A stretch of 64,000 nt of DNA from Mesorhabditis belari (lineage: Eukaryota > Nematoda > Chromadorea > Rhabditida > Rhabditidae): assembly GCA_958450365.1 (NCBI GenBank), contig CAUEEP010000933.1, positions 1,426,001 through 1,490,000 of the forward strand, given 5' to 3'. Positions within the stretch are counted from its first letter, which is position 1, and every line of letters starts with the position of its first letter. The position numbers and the translations under genes were made by a program. The notes beneath the pieces were generated by a model, which saw only the letters and a program-made list of their open reading frames with translations, searched no databases and was not told the DNA's origin. Positions 53,795 through 64,000 of this stretch are shown in pieces.

Positions 53795-56700
53795 ATGAGC
53801 AGTGCAAATGTTCGAACGGATTGTTTCTTCAATTTAAGCACTGAGGAGCGAATTGATTTGTTTAAGGTTTTGCTTGATCGCTTGATGACAATGCTTTTTC
53901 TCTAGAGGAGACGCTCGCTGCTGCTTGAAACGGTCTACCGGCTCTACTATGGGAAATTGATGCTCCCAATGGCAATGCTGGGTGTCATCCTGACTACTCT
54001 ATACCTTGGTTTGTCAAAAATCGACATACAAAAACATCGACATATTAGGGTTACTGTAGCAGGAGCACAATTTATCAGATTACAATAATCTGCGATTTTT
54101 ATTAGCACATAGTCTGCTGTGCGTTCCAGAAAAAGCTTAGATAAAGTTTCTAGACAATAACTAGAGCTAAGTTAAGCTAAAACCCCTAGGATACAGTATC
54201 GAGTTCATAAGTTCATCTTGGGATTACGGTAATGATCCATTTTTATTACCACTCTTTCTTCTGTGCATTCCAGAATACTCATTTAAAAAGTTTTCAACTT
54301 AACAATTCGCATTCTTCGCGTAAAACATGCAGTCTTTAGCCTCCTCCTACAAAGCGATTTGCTCGCGACGAGTTTCTCGTAAATGCTACGTTCTGCTATT
54401 CAATCGAGCGATTGGCGATATTTTGTCGTGTCTCGTCGCGCTGGCTACTGTAGTCTATGTGCTGTTCGCGCACGAAGTCAAGTGAGTGAGAGGGGTAAAG
54501 AGTACTGTATCAAAGAAGATCTACAGTAGCTACAGATCTACTATAGCTACAGTATCTAGAGATCATTAGTACCAAAATCCTATAGCACCAGTAGTTTTGT
54601 AGCTGGCTTCAGTAGTTTAGAGTATTGTAGCCATAGCAGGGTTCGTCGTCTAGAGAGCACTGTAGCCAAAGCCCGGCAGTCTGGAGTACTGTAGTTGGGA
54701 TCCCATAGACTATAGCGACGGGTTAGTAGGCTAGAGACGAGAGTACGGTAGAGTTCAGTGGTATTAGAGAATACTGTAGCCACAGCAGAGTCCAATAGTG
54801 ATTAGAAAGTAGTGTAAGTACAGTAGGAAAGACGAGTTTAATAGTTAGGACCTAGTAGTACTCAAGAGTTCTAGAGTGCTGTAGCCATGAGTGTTAGAGT
54901 ACTGTAGCTATAAGTCCTTGAGTACTGTGTGCGCACTATTGCACTATAGCTACAGTTGTTCGGCTCTCATACTACATATTGTACTGTAGCCATAGTCGAC
55001 CTACTGTAGCTTTCCCTAAACAAACACAAACCCCACAAATTTCCCTAACCATTCTCCATCGTGATATCCAGGATGACATCTTGCACCAAAAGCCACTCAA
55101 ATTTTCCAGTCGTGATGTCGTTTTCCTCTTCGAGTCTTTCTTCATCGGCTCCTTTTGGTCAGCAATGGTCTCCTACACGTGTTTATCGATGCTGAAAGTT
55201 TTTTTTTTCTTATCAAAGCTCCATAACCAACCATTCTTTCAGTTGTACGCTGTCTGGAAACCGCTCGACTATCGTCGGATGATCACGATGAAGCGATGCA
55301 TTTACGTCATCGTTTTCAGGTGTAATATGGAATTTTTTTTGTCAAAATTTAACTTTTTTTGGCCAATTTGGAATGCAGAACATTGATTTACGTCAAAAAA
55401 TTCTGAGCTTAGATCAGAAATAAATTTTTCTCCCGGTTCATGGCTACATACAATAAATGAATCGCTTGTTGCATGCTCTAAAAAAGTAAAAACCCAAAAA
55501 TGCAATTTCCGGTTGCAACGCCAAAATTACATTTAAATCTTTGCCCAGTAACATCAGCATTTATATCAGTTATATAGATTTTGACGTGAGGGGGCGTGGC
55601 TTGGCATCCTGGCGAGGCTCTGCCATCCTGGCTTGGCATCCTGGCGAGGCTCTGCTCTCATTTTTTTCAATTCAAGAATTTTTATAGATCCAAATTTGCA
55701 ATTTAAACTAAAATTCGAATTCGTTTTCTATTTTAGAATTCAAATTCGTTTGCATATCAAGATTTCAGCTGGCTAATGTTTATGGCGATTTGTGTGATCA
55801 CGCTTGGGGTGACCGCTCTTGTCAAAGTGCCAACATTGAACGACTGGAGTGGGTGAGTGAAATCTAGGAAAAACAAAGCCGAAATTCAGCTCAACACCCC
55901 AAATGCCCTCCAGAACGCCGATTTTTGCCAAAAATAACAACGTTTATCGGAATTTACTCAACATTTCGACCCATTCTCAAACTAGCTGCTAATCTTTCCC
56001 AATCGCGCGTAAAACTGGCGTGCGCTCCAGAAACACCGTTTAACTTAAAAAATATTGAACTTTGTCGTAAGATACTCGAAATTTCAATCCATTCTCAAAC
56101 TCACCGCTTACCCCTTTTTGCTAATCTTTCCCAATCGTGCGCAAAACTCGCCAAAAGCTGGCGTGCGTTCCAGAATCACCATTCAACCTAAAAAATATTG
56201 AACTTTGTCGTAAGATACTCGAAATTTCAATCCATTCTCAAACTCACCGCTTACCCCTTTTCGTCAATCTTCCGCAATCGTCCTCAAAACTCGCCAACCA
56301 CTAAAGTGATCTCCAGAATCACCGCTTAAATTAAAAAATATTGAACTTTGTCATAAGATACTCGAAATTTCAATCCATTCTCAAACTCACCGCTTACCGC
56401 ATTTCCCCAATCTTCCCCAATCATACTCGAAACTCACCACCCACTAGCGTGACCTCCAGAAGCGCCATTTTTTATTTTCAATTTCAAATCTGAATAGCAT
56501 TGCGCGAGGCACTAGCTTGGTCCGAAATTTTCAATTTCACTCAAACTTTAGCTGCAAAATGGAAACGTGTCTACGGACGATGTACCGAACACGGAATTTC
56601 GCGACCGTTTGCATCTACTTGTGGACGATTTTCGTCTTTATCATCACAGGTAGAGCTGTAATAGTTGAAAAAATTTTGAAAAAAAAGTTTTTCAAAATCT

Positions 56701-59700
56701 CCGCATAACTTTCATTTTCAATTTTCAATTTTTAACGTTATAGAAAGTAGACTTCGGAAAACAAAACTTAACCAAAACCAAAACCAAAACCAAACCAAAA
56801 CTAACCAAAACTAACCAAAGCTAACCAAAACTCGCCAATATCTCGTGATTGGGAGGAGCTAGCGAAAATCTGTTTGCAGATTTGAAATCAGCGTCCAAAA
56901 ATCTATCCAATAGGCTATTTTTTGTTTCGAAATTTCGAGGTCGTGTTTTGGTCCTTTTTTCGGCCGCCAGATTTTGGGGAGTGAGAAAAAGTGAAAGGCA
57001 AATTTGCATTTTACATTAATATTTGCACTTTACAATTTTAAAATTTACATGTTAATTTATATGCAAATTGGGTTTTGGTTTGTTTTGGTTTTGGTTTTGG
57101 TCTGTTTTGGTTTCGGTTTTGTTTGCCGAAACTCTAATAGAAAGGTTTAATCGGCTCCAAATTTCATTTCCATTTCATTTCCATTTCAGTGCTTCTCATA
57201 AAACGAGCCGAGGCATTCAGCAATTCGTTTAAAACCCGAGATTATTCCACGTCATCACAAGAAACGACAATGACAATGAAAACGATAAAACAACAAAGAA
57301 ACGGCATGCCGAGGGCACGGTTTGTTTATTTATTCTACAGAAAGCTTCTACAGAAAGCTAGAAACATTACGCTAAAAACTACAATCCTACTTGAGACAAG
57401 ATTACGGTAGTTTTCGGGAAAAAAGACACACTTTATTTGTTCATCGTCTGAAAAGCTACAGTAAGATTAAAGTCGCTTAAACGCCACAAATTCACTTTTG
57501 TTTACTTGTGTGACTTCCAGAAAAGCGATTGGCTTCAATTTTACCGTATCCATGGCCACTACAGCCTCTATAAACGGCCGAACTAGGTTTATCAGAGCAC
57601 TGTAGACACCTGGTTTACCAGAGACACCAGCTCATCCAAGCCATAGTACCCTGTGGCTAAAGCTACAGTACCCTTGTTAAATCCTACAGTAACCCATCCC
57701 TTACTGTAACTAGACACTGTGCATTAGGGTGCTTTCTAAAAAGTGCCTTTTTGCTGAATTTGGGTAGAATTTTGGTGGTTTTAAATCGCTGAAATGGCTA
57801 GCTTGGCAATAATTTTTAATTCAAAGCTCAATCTGGATGTCACAGCACTGATCTAACATAGAATTACTCGAATATTCGATTTTTGGAATTCCAGTAGAAT
57901 TCTGGTGGAGTTCTGGCGGTTTTGAGCCGCTGAAATGGCTAGCTTGACAATAATTTTCAATTCAAAGCTCATTCTGGATGTCACAGCACTGTTTTAACTC
58001 AAAATTAATCGAATATTCTCAATTTAAGAAAATTCGCCGAATTCCAGTAGAATTCTGGTGGAGTAGAGCCGCTGAAATGGCTAGCTTGACAATAATTTTC
58101 AATTCAAAGCTCAATCTGGATGTCACAGCACTGATCTAACACAAAATTACGCGAATATTCGATTTTTGGAATTCCAGTAGAATTCTGGTGGAGTTCTGGC
58201 GGTTTTGAGCCACGGAGATTGCTAGCTTGACAATAATTTCTAATCCAAAGCTCAATCTGGATGTCACAGCACTGATTTAAATAGGAATTTTTGGGGAAAT
58301 TGAAATTTTCGAGAAATTGGGATTTTATTTATTTTCCCATTTATTTTCAGATTTCCCCTTTGGAAACTCGGCCTTCACATTCTCACATTTGCCGGTTTAA
58401 ACGTTTTCTACGTGGTTTGGTGAGTTTTCCATGGCTAGCTATTCTAAAACTATCGTTTTACAATTGTAAAGTAGGCAAATCTCCGTTCCAGGTGCGTCGG
58501 TCTCGTTCTCAACACGGACCAGTGCTATTTCCAGCGAAATTACGCCGAAATGATGCGAATTTTGGGTTGTGTGAGGTGAATTGGAAAGGACATTGACGAA
58601 TTTTCGCATATGCAAATTGTTCAGGTTAACCCTCGTCTTGCGCATCTGTCTCGACCCATTGCTCTCGTTTCTCACCGATTTTCAGGTAAACACACAATCA
58701 TTTCCAACGTTATCCTGCATCCTGGAAGGCACTAGAAAGTTTGCACTAAAAATCCCGACTCTAGCGGTCAAATGGAAAAGTGGTCAAAACGCGAGTTTTT
58801 CTTTTTGATGAAAGACGCAAAATTTCGACAAGAATAGCTCATGTGCGTTCCAGATCGACCAATTTTGGAAAAATAAATGCGAAAAATTCCAGTTACGGCG
58901 TTGTTTCCTGCAGATGCTCGGTATTAAACACAAGATCTCTTTCACCTCTCCATCAGGGATTCTCAAAAGGGAAGCGTTTACGAATGAGGAATCGACTGAT
59001 GGTCAACAACATAAAAATCATCATGATCGAGGTGAGTGTGATTTAAAGCTAAATGAATCTCGAAAGGGATAAAATCGAGACAAGATTACGGTGGTTTTCG
59101 TCAAAAAAGGGCAAAAATGCGTTTTTTTATAGGATTTTTACGTTTAAATCGCCATTTGACGCAGAAAAATTTGCTGAATTCAATGATGAAAAAATTACCA
59201 AAATCCGTCTTGTAGATTTTTATCAAAAAAATCGGTATTTTATATTTTACAAACGGCCAAACTCACCTGCATTTGGCCCTTCACTAGTCGATGATAACAA
59301 AAAATTAGAAAAGGCCAGGTAGTAGACTTTGTCAAAATGTTTTCTGCGGTCATTTTGAGACCAAAATCGTATTAATTGGTCAACTCAAAAAAGAGTTATG
59401 ACATTTTGAAGAAAAAAATGACGTTTGACGACTTTCTGCGCGCTAAAACGTGGATAATACCGTAACCCTTCCCATGGCGAAAAACAAAACTACTTTTAAA
59501 GAGCGCTTGGAGAGAATTTTTTTTTTTCAGTTTGTTTTTCTTCTTTTTACGAGTTTACTTTAATCATTTTCATGTCATAATAATTGTTTCTTTTTTTCAG
59601 ATATCCAAAAATGAGTCGGCCAAAGAAACGCAGCCAAATAGGAAAGCAAACGATCGAAAACAAAAGAGAGAAGCAGTGGATGAAGGTTTTAAGCCAACTT

Positions 59701-61901
59701 ACGATGGAAAGGAGATTAGGAGAGCAAGCAAAAAGGAGATTAGTAGAATCGAAAAACGCAAACGCGTTTAAATGTTCTGTTCGATGACCGGATCAATCAG
59801 CACAAGCATAAATAGGGATTTCACGAGGTTATCTTTTTTTTTCTGTGGTTGTGATTTAAGGGTGAAAGTTTAGTTTTTCTTCGATATCAGAAACCGAACG
59901 GATTTCAAGGACTGTTTAGATCAAAAGTGTGTAAAGATATATTTATATATTTATTTTAAAATTATGAAAACAAATGCATCAAAAGATACAAGTAACAGTT
60001 AAAAAAATTGAATTAAGAGAGCAGTAAATCTTTGTCAAAAAGTAGAACGCGTTTTGAGTATTTTCTTGCCGCATGTGGATAAATTTCGAGATCATCCGCG
60101 CGTTTAATCCTCTTACATAGGTGATTGACGACAGAAGGAAGACATTCGAGACCTTCTTCTGACATAGATCCCAGTGCTTTATGTGTTGATGGAAAAAGGG
60201 GAACGTGTGCATTTGCTATGCGGGCTTTGACAGTTTTTAGTCCAATACTGTTTAGTTTCATAGCGTTAAGTAAGTTGTCCGTAGCCGAAAGGATTGCTTG
60301 GATTTCCTTGTCCGATAGAACGCTCTTTGTAGATCCAATTGCTCGCGAGAATTCCATAAAAAGCTCCAGACAATCGCATAACTTTTTGTAGGCAAGTGAA
60401 CTGACAATCGGTCGAAATGCGTTTTGTATTTGCACATAATTTCTTCAACCTTGGTCCGTTCAAATCATCGGATTTGTAAGATTTACTCTTTTCTCTGTTA
60501 AGACCCAGGGTTTCAGTCAATTGTAAAAATGCCGCTCCTTCTTTTGAATGGTTTGCACGAGCGTCGGTTTCCATAGCTTTAAAAAATGCAATTACCAAAA
60601 CCAAGTTTAAAGTGTAGCACAGGAGGAATACAGAACGATGGATGTATCGGCCAAATATATCGACGAAAGCCGCCCAACTTCTCTTCAGGTTTGGCAGATT
60701 TTCTTTGCAGAATGTCATCAAAGTGTTTGATTGTTCGAACAGAATATTGAGGTCTATCGAAATTCGTGATAACTCTTGTTGAATTTAGGGCTTTGTCCAC
60801 TTTGTATATACACCAAATGCCAGGGGAAGTTGACGCCTTGGACAAACCAAATGAAGATGCAAGAAAGTTGAGCCTCCCAAAAATATTTGTCTATTGAATG
60901 GTGCGAGCTTGTCGACAATATTACTGTATTTTAGTTTTGATGGTCTTCGCCTCCTTTCCAAACGGTCGTCCCTCCTTTCCAAAGAATCAAGTGGTTATAG
61001 CACGATTGAGGATTGTGTTTCTTGTCTGATAGCATAAGTGTTAACTTTGTACTATCAAGTCCCTTATCGTCCATTATAATCAACCGTTTCATTTCAGAAT
61101 CGTTCAGCTGACTCAATCGATGTTTTACTGCTGCAAATAGATCTTTCAATACAATAGCGTTTTCTGATATCTCATAATCAATGCTGAAGCTTTCCGGATC
61201 CTGTCCATTTGATACTCGCTGACAAAAAGAGATATCGCACGGCTATACATTCTGTGAGCATCACGAGTAATTTTAGATTTTGACATCAAAGCCAATGTTT
61301 CAAGGGGGGAAAGAAGAGATCCACAACCAATTGAACGCTTGCGTTTTTTTTCACATAGCGACGATAAATGTTTCGGGCTAAACGAAGCTTCTGCAACATT
61401 TAAACGCGTTTGCGTTTTTCGATTCTACTAATCTCCTTTTTGCTTGCTCTCCTAATCTCCTTTCCATCTTAAGTTGGCTCAAAACCTTCATCCACTGCTT
61501 CTCTCTTTTGTTTTCGATCGTTTGCTTTCCTATTTGGCTGCGTTTCTTTGGCCGACTCATTTTTGGATATCTGAAAAAAAGAAACAATTATTATGACATG
61601 AAAATGATTAGAGTAAGCTCGTAAAAAGAAGAAAAACAAACTGAAAAAAAAATTCTTTCCAAGCGCTCTTTAAAAGTAGTTTTGTTTTTCGCCATGGGAA
61701 GGGTTACGGTATTATCCACGTTTTAGCGCGCAGACAAGTCGTCAAACGTCATTTTAAGCAAGTTTTAAAAAACGCCATCAGATCCAATTCAATTCCAACA
61801 TTTCAGTGGACTGCGTCTCCTCATTCGGCACTCAAAGTACCTCGCTTTCGCCGTCTCATTGCGAGATCGCGAAAAGTGGGTCGACGAGGACGACATTTTG
61901 A
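53795..61901 (+). CDS. Rhodopsin-like seven-transmembrane receptor
   Basis: Thirteen exons in phase give about 431 aa: 53795-53866, 53906-54008, 54340-54481, 55110-55197, 55243-55319, 55769-55852, 56498-56649, 57190-57319, 58351-58419, 58492-58575, 58625-58685, 58893-59031, 61807-61901. An N-terminal N-glycosylation site (NLS) precedes TM1 (KLMLPMAMLGVILTTLYL). TM2 holds IGDILSCLVALATV; TM3 ends SYTCLSMLKLYAVWKPLDY, a DRY-like region; TM4 SWLMFMAICVITLGVTALV; TM5 ATVCIYLWTIFVFIIT; a Ser/Thr-rich third loop; TM6 HILTFAGLNVFYVVW; TM7 LRICLDPLLSFLTDF (place of NPxxY). The ligand cannot be inferred. Exon 7 could start at 56553 instead. Introns are rich in repeats, and the last one contains a 2.3-kb transposon. 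Confidence 0.82.
54490..55010. repeat. Cluster of CTACAGTA/TACTGTAGC words in receptor intron 3
   Basis: More than 20 copies of TACTGTAGC, GCTACAGTA and similar, at irregular spacing (10-50 bp) and in both orientations. The word also occurs sparsely near ACCGTAATCC elsewhere. No period was found. Confidence 0.7.
55565..55665. repeat. Inverted fragment of the 109-bp array
   Basis: TTTTGACGTGAGGGGGCGTG and TGGCATCCTGGCGAGGCTCT match the array at 52915-53265 in reverse orientation, with the GGCATCCTGGCGAGGCTCTG core doubled. It lies in receptor intron 5. Confidence 0.85.
55895..56465. repeat. 143-bp tandem array in receptor intron 6
   Basis: About four units with AAATATTGAACTTTGTCGTA starting at 56050, 56193 and 56336, exactly 143 bp apart. 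One box per unit: 56020, 56163, 56306, 56449. The unit text is unrelated to the 143-bp satellite at 8835-9487 except for the box. Confidence 0.93.
56748..57136. mobile_element. TIR element, copy 2 of family at 2700-3084
   Basis: Begins TAGACTTCGGAAAACAAAAC and ends GTTTGCCGAAACTCTA. The interior is nearly identical to copy 1 over about 250 bp. It lies in receptor intron 7. Confidence 0.85.
57770..58280. repeat. 141-bp tandem array in receptor intron 8
   Basis: Units hold GGCTAGCTTGACAATAATTT and TTCAAAGCTCAATCTGGATG. The box CTGGATGTCAC starts at 57833, 57974, 58116 and 58257 (141, 142, 141 bp). Confidence 0.93.
59415..61755 (-). mobile_element. DNA transposon with about 370-bp inverted repeats, unclassified
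   Basis: The left arm (59415-59790) and right arm (61375-61755) are inverted and almost identical, starting AAAATGACGTTTGACGAC. Each arm encodes the same lysine/arginine-rich peptide (MSRPKKRSQIGKQTIENKRE onward), preceded by TTTTTTTCAG. Between them, minus-strand frames form a broken or intron-split protein. It sits in the last intron of the receptor gene. No known transposase motif is certain. Confidence 0.85.
59979..61587 (-). CDS. Internal gene of the unclassified transposon, possibly degenerate
   Basis: Read on the minus strand from the right arm: 61557 onward MSRPKKRSQIGKQTIENKRE, a basic DNA-binding-like start; then frames with CEKKRKRSIGCGSLLSPLET (about 61360), LKDLFAAVKHRLSQLNDSEM (about 61150), LIIMDDKGLDSTKLTLMLSD, NIVDKLAPFNRQIFLGG (about 60900), NLVLVIAFFKAMETDARAN (about 60600), SDDLNGPRLKKL (about 60460) and a long open end (60435-60013, LFMEFSRAI to KDLLLS). 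The frame changes several times. Some changes may be introns, others frameshifts. Charged, helix-rich sequence in a TIR element suggests a transposase, but I cannot name the superfamily. Confidence 0.5.
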
Positions 61902-62635
61902 GGAAAAATTACAAAACCTAGGAAAATTTCTTACAAAACACACCAAATAGCATAATTTCATATGCAAATTTTCTCGTCAGCATTCCGCATTCAAAATTCC
62001 ATTTTTTCCCCATTGCTCAACCATTTCCTTTGTCATCATCCTCAAAACAAAGCTCAGCTCTAAAATATGGGTATCATTTTGTTCGTTTTGTCTTTTTTTC
62101 ATAGATTTATCATAGTAACATAGAAATCAATTTTCCTTTAATCAACAACAAAAAAAAATCGCTAACAATAAAAAAAGCGGGATGAAACATTGGACCCGTG
62201 TGAAAGAGGAATTTCTTAAATCGTTTTTTTAAAGGATGCCCTCTAGGGAAAAAGCTACCATAATCCCCAATTTGCATCATAACGGTCAAGTTTTAAAGTT
62301 ACTTAGCCAAATTTATATAAAATCTAAATTTTTAGAGTCAAGCCAGCCCGGGGAATCGACTTTTAAGAATCCCTGGGGAGTACTGATAGCTTTCCTCTAA
62401 AGGGTACCTTTTAGAAAGCCTTAGAAAAGCTACCATAACTCAATCATTTTGTCGAAAAACAAGAAATGATTGTTTTTAAGCAAAAAAAGTTTTAGTCAAA
62501 GAAGATTTAATTTTTGAAAAAGACAACTGAGAGTACAGTAGGTTTCCCCTAAAGAAGTGGAAAATACATAGTAGTTTGGCATAAAAAAAAAAGAAATACG
62601 TTATATCTCATGTCGTCGCTTTGTCCTTTGTCCAT
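61902..62635. other. Intergenic region between convergent genes
   Basis: No gene recognised. It is AT-rich, with a few ACCATAATCC/CTACCATAA words near 62265-62430. Both 3' UTRs are expected here. Confidence 0.6.
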
Positions 62636-64000
62636 TCAGCTGTGTCTGGATCGTTTCCTCTCGCGTTCCCCATCATTCCTTTCATCGCTTCTCTCATCGT
62701 CTCGTCCATTCCTTTCCCCATCATCCCCTCTCCTTTCTTCATCTCCGTCATCGTCGCTTTCGTCTCGGCGATGATGATGATCTTTCGGGTCATCACTTGC
62801 ACTAAAATAAACAAATTTCATTTGGTTTAAAGTCGACAGCCGTTTATTCACGTTCAGAGTACTTCTTGAACTTTTTATTACAATTTGAAAGGGAATTAGC
62901 TACGCTAGACGTGATTTAAACAACCAAGCTCTATCAAATCTAAATCTAGATGACTCAAAACCAGCTTAAACAAAATTTAACCTGAACCAGTGGTTATCAA
63001 ACTTTTCTAAACCTAGCAATTCTTAAAGCAAAAATAAACCATTGCCATCGACTCTTTACCAAATTCTCTTTAAAACGCTAACAAAAATTGGCCTAGTAGT
63101 TTTTAATCTTTTTTGGGGGATTTTTTAGGTCAAGTTGATTGTGAACATATTCAGTTATTAACCTTTAAATATATAAAACCATTTTAGCAAGAGAATAGCC
63201 AATATGAGTTGAAATTTTCTTGTTTTCGACCTATTTGAGCTCCCTTTGGATGCGGGTTCTTAGTTGAAACAGAAAGTACACTACTCCACAAAATGAGATG
63301 GGCACTTACTTTTTTACCAATTTTATGCTCTTAAGAAACGATAGTGAAAAAAGTTGTTTTACTACACGAAAAACAAAGTGTCCATATAATTATGTGGAAA
63401 GCGCCAAAGGTGATTTTTTACAAAATTCGATTTTTAAACATTCATATTCCAAACTATGGTAGTATATCTAACGTGCTTCAATAGCAAATCTAATAAGGAA
63501 AATACTATAAAACAACTTTTTTCACTATCGTTTCTTAAGAGCATAAAATTGGTAAAAAAGTAAGTGTCCATATCATTTTGTGGAGCAGTGTATTTATCCG
63601 ATGGAAATTCAAAGCAGGAAAAGGACTTAAAACACAATATTCCTGATTAGAACGGCCCCGTTGTGTCCGCGTAGTCTACAAAAGTGTTTCTAGTTTTTCT
63701 CGCGAATCCGCGCACCGTTTTTATTTTGGTTTTTTTTCGAAAAGATGGGGAAAAGATTGGTTGATCTTTTGAAACGAAACCGCACAAAATCAGTAAACCA
63801 AAACTTCTTTTCATAGACTACGCATCTCGGCGCTGCAACGACGAGTTCAGCGCAACCGCAACCACTTGAATTTCTGACTTTCTTGCCACATTGAACCCAC
63901 TTGCTCCACGTGTCCTCGCTGTCCGAGCTATTCTCCGCGTAGATCTCGACCAGCTCGGATTTCATCATTGAATCGCTCATATAAACACCGCCGTTCAAGT
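62636..64000 (-). CDS. Acidic/arginine-rich protein, 3' part, cut by window edge
   Basis: Two exons: from the right edge (64000) to 63901, and 62801-62636. They join in phase 2 (AA|GTGGGT donor, TATTTTAG acceptor). The upstream exon encodes MSDSMMKSELVEIYAENSSD then SEDTWSK; the last exon is almost only D, E, R, H, S (SDDPKDHHHRRDESDDDGDE, ending ERERKRSRHS). Such tails are common in nuclear RNA-binding or chromatin proteins, but this is a compositional hint only. The reading may begin at the in-window Met or continue beyond the edge. An alternative frame of the last exon (MTEMKKGEGMMGKGMDETM) is open too but does not join in phase. Confidence 0.6.
63279..63590. mobile_element. Palindromic Tc1/mariner-type MITE
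   Basis: Terminal repeats CACTACTCCACAAAATGAGA and the complement of CACTGCTCCACAAAATGATA are flanked by TA (63277-63278, 63591-63592). Arms of about 115 bp include ACCAATTTTATGCTCTTAAG. It lies in an intron of the right-edge gene. Confidence 0.88.

Noticed and set aside
8887..58854. Reading every GTGNNNTCCAG as a used 3' splice site
   Set aside because: In most genes only the downstream TTTTCAG/TTTTAG keeps the frame; also many copies are intergenic or in reverse orientation.
59979..61150. Host gene inside the receptor intron
   Set aside because: Bounded by long inverted repeats with coding sequence in the arms and broken frames; better explained as a transposon gene.

Overview
The window is gene-rich, AT-rich DNA from a nematode, most likely a rhabditid. 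Introns are mostly 40-60 nt and end in TTTTCAG/TTTTAG, several start codons sit just behind an acceptor-like TTTCAG or TATAG that suggests trans-splicing, and the proteins are animal ones with nematode-type features (troponin T, a GT11 fucosyltransferase-like enzyme). Genus and species cannot be read from the sequence. I rebuilt the genes by hand from splice sites, reading frame and protein family. Every exon listed joins its neighbours in phase, but no transcript evidence was available.

Layout: JAMP N-terminus (minus, cut by the left edge, 1-423); seipin (minus, 2270-8344) with introns full of transposons and minisatellites; a 143-bp satellite (8.83-9.49 kb); a GT11 alpha-1,2-fucosyltransferase-like type II membrane enzyme (plus, 10550-15142); COP9 signalosome subunit 1 (minus, 16268-19801); WDFY2-like WD40/FYVE protein (plus, 21737-23393); STAM (plus, 23944-26421); PGAP3 (plus, 27520-29720); troponin T (plus, 32630-38376); a coiled-coil protein of about 960 aa (minus, 40446-47871); a cluster of small inverted-repeat transposons (48.5-50.5 kb) and a deleted mariner (52.3 kb); a rhodopsin-like 7TM receptor (plus, 53795-61901) whose last intron holds a 2.3-kb element with long inverted repeats; and the 3' part of an acidic/arginine-rich protein gene (minus, 62636 to the right edge).

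The genes do not form one pathway. WDFY2 and STAM are adjacent and both act on early endosomes. Seipin and JAMP are both ER membrane proteins and PGAP3 works on GPI anchors in the Golgi. The order looks like ordinary linkage, with no clear operon.

The strongest unexplained signal is an 11-bp motif, GTGNNNTCCAG, found in either orientation more than 50 times in introns and intergenic DNA. It recurs at a spacing of about 141-147 bp in at least eleven separate places, although the DNA between copies differs from place to place. It is dense in 0.6-1.1, 8.5-15, 34-38 and 50-59 kb and not seen in 15-30 or 39-50 kb. It looks like an 11-bp box kept at a nucleosome-scale interval while the rest of the repeat unit drifts. 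Other points of interest are a transposon whose inverted-repeat arms both carry the same coding exon, a nested MITE pair, an element between TTAA sites, a palindrome copying the sequence just upstream of the troponin T start codon, and three GC-AG introns.
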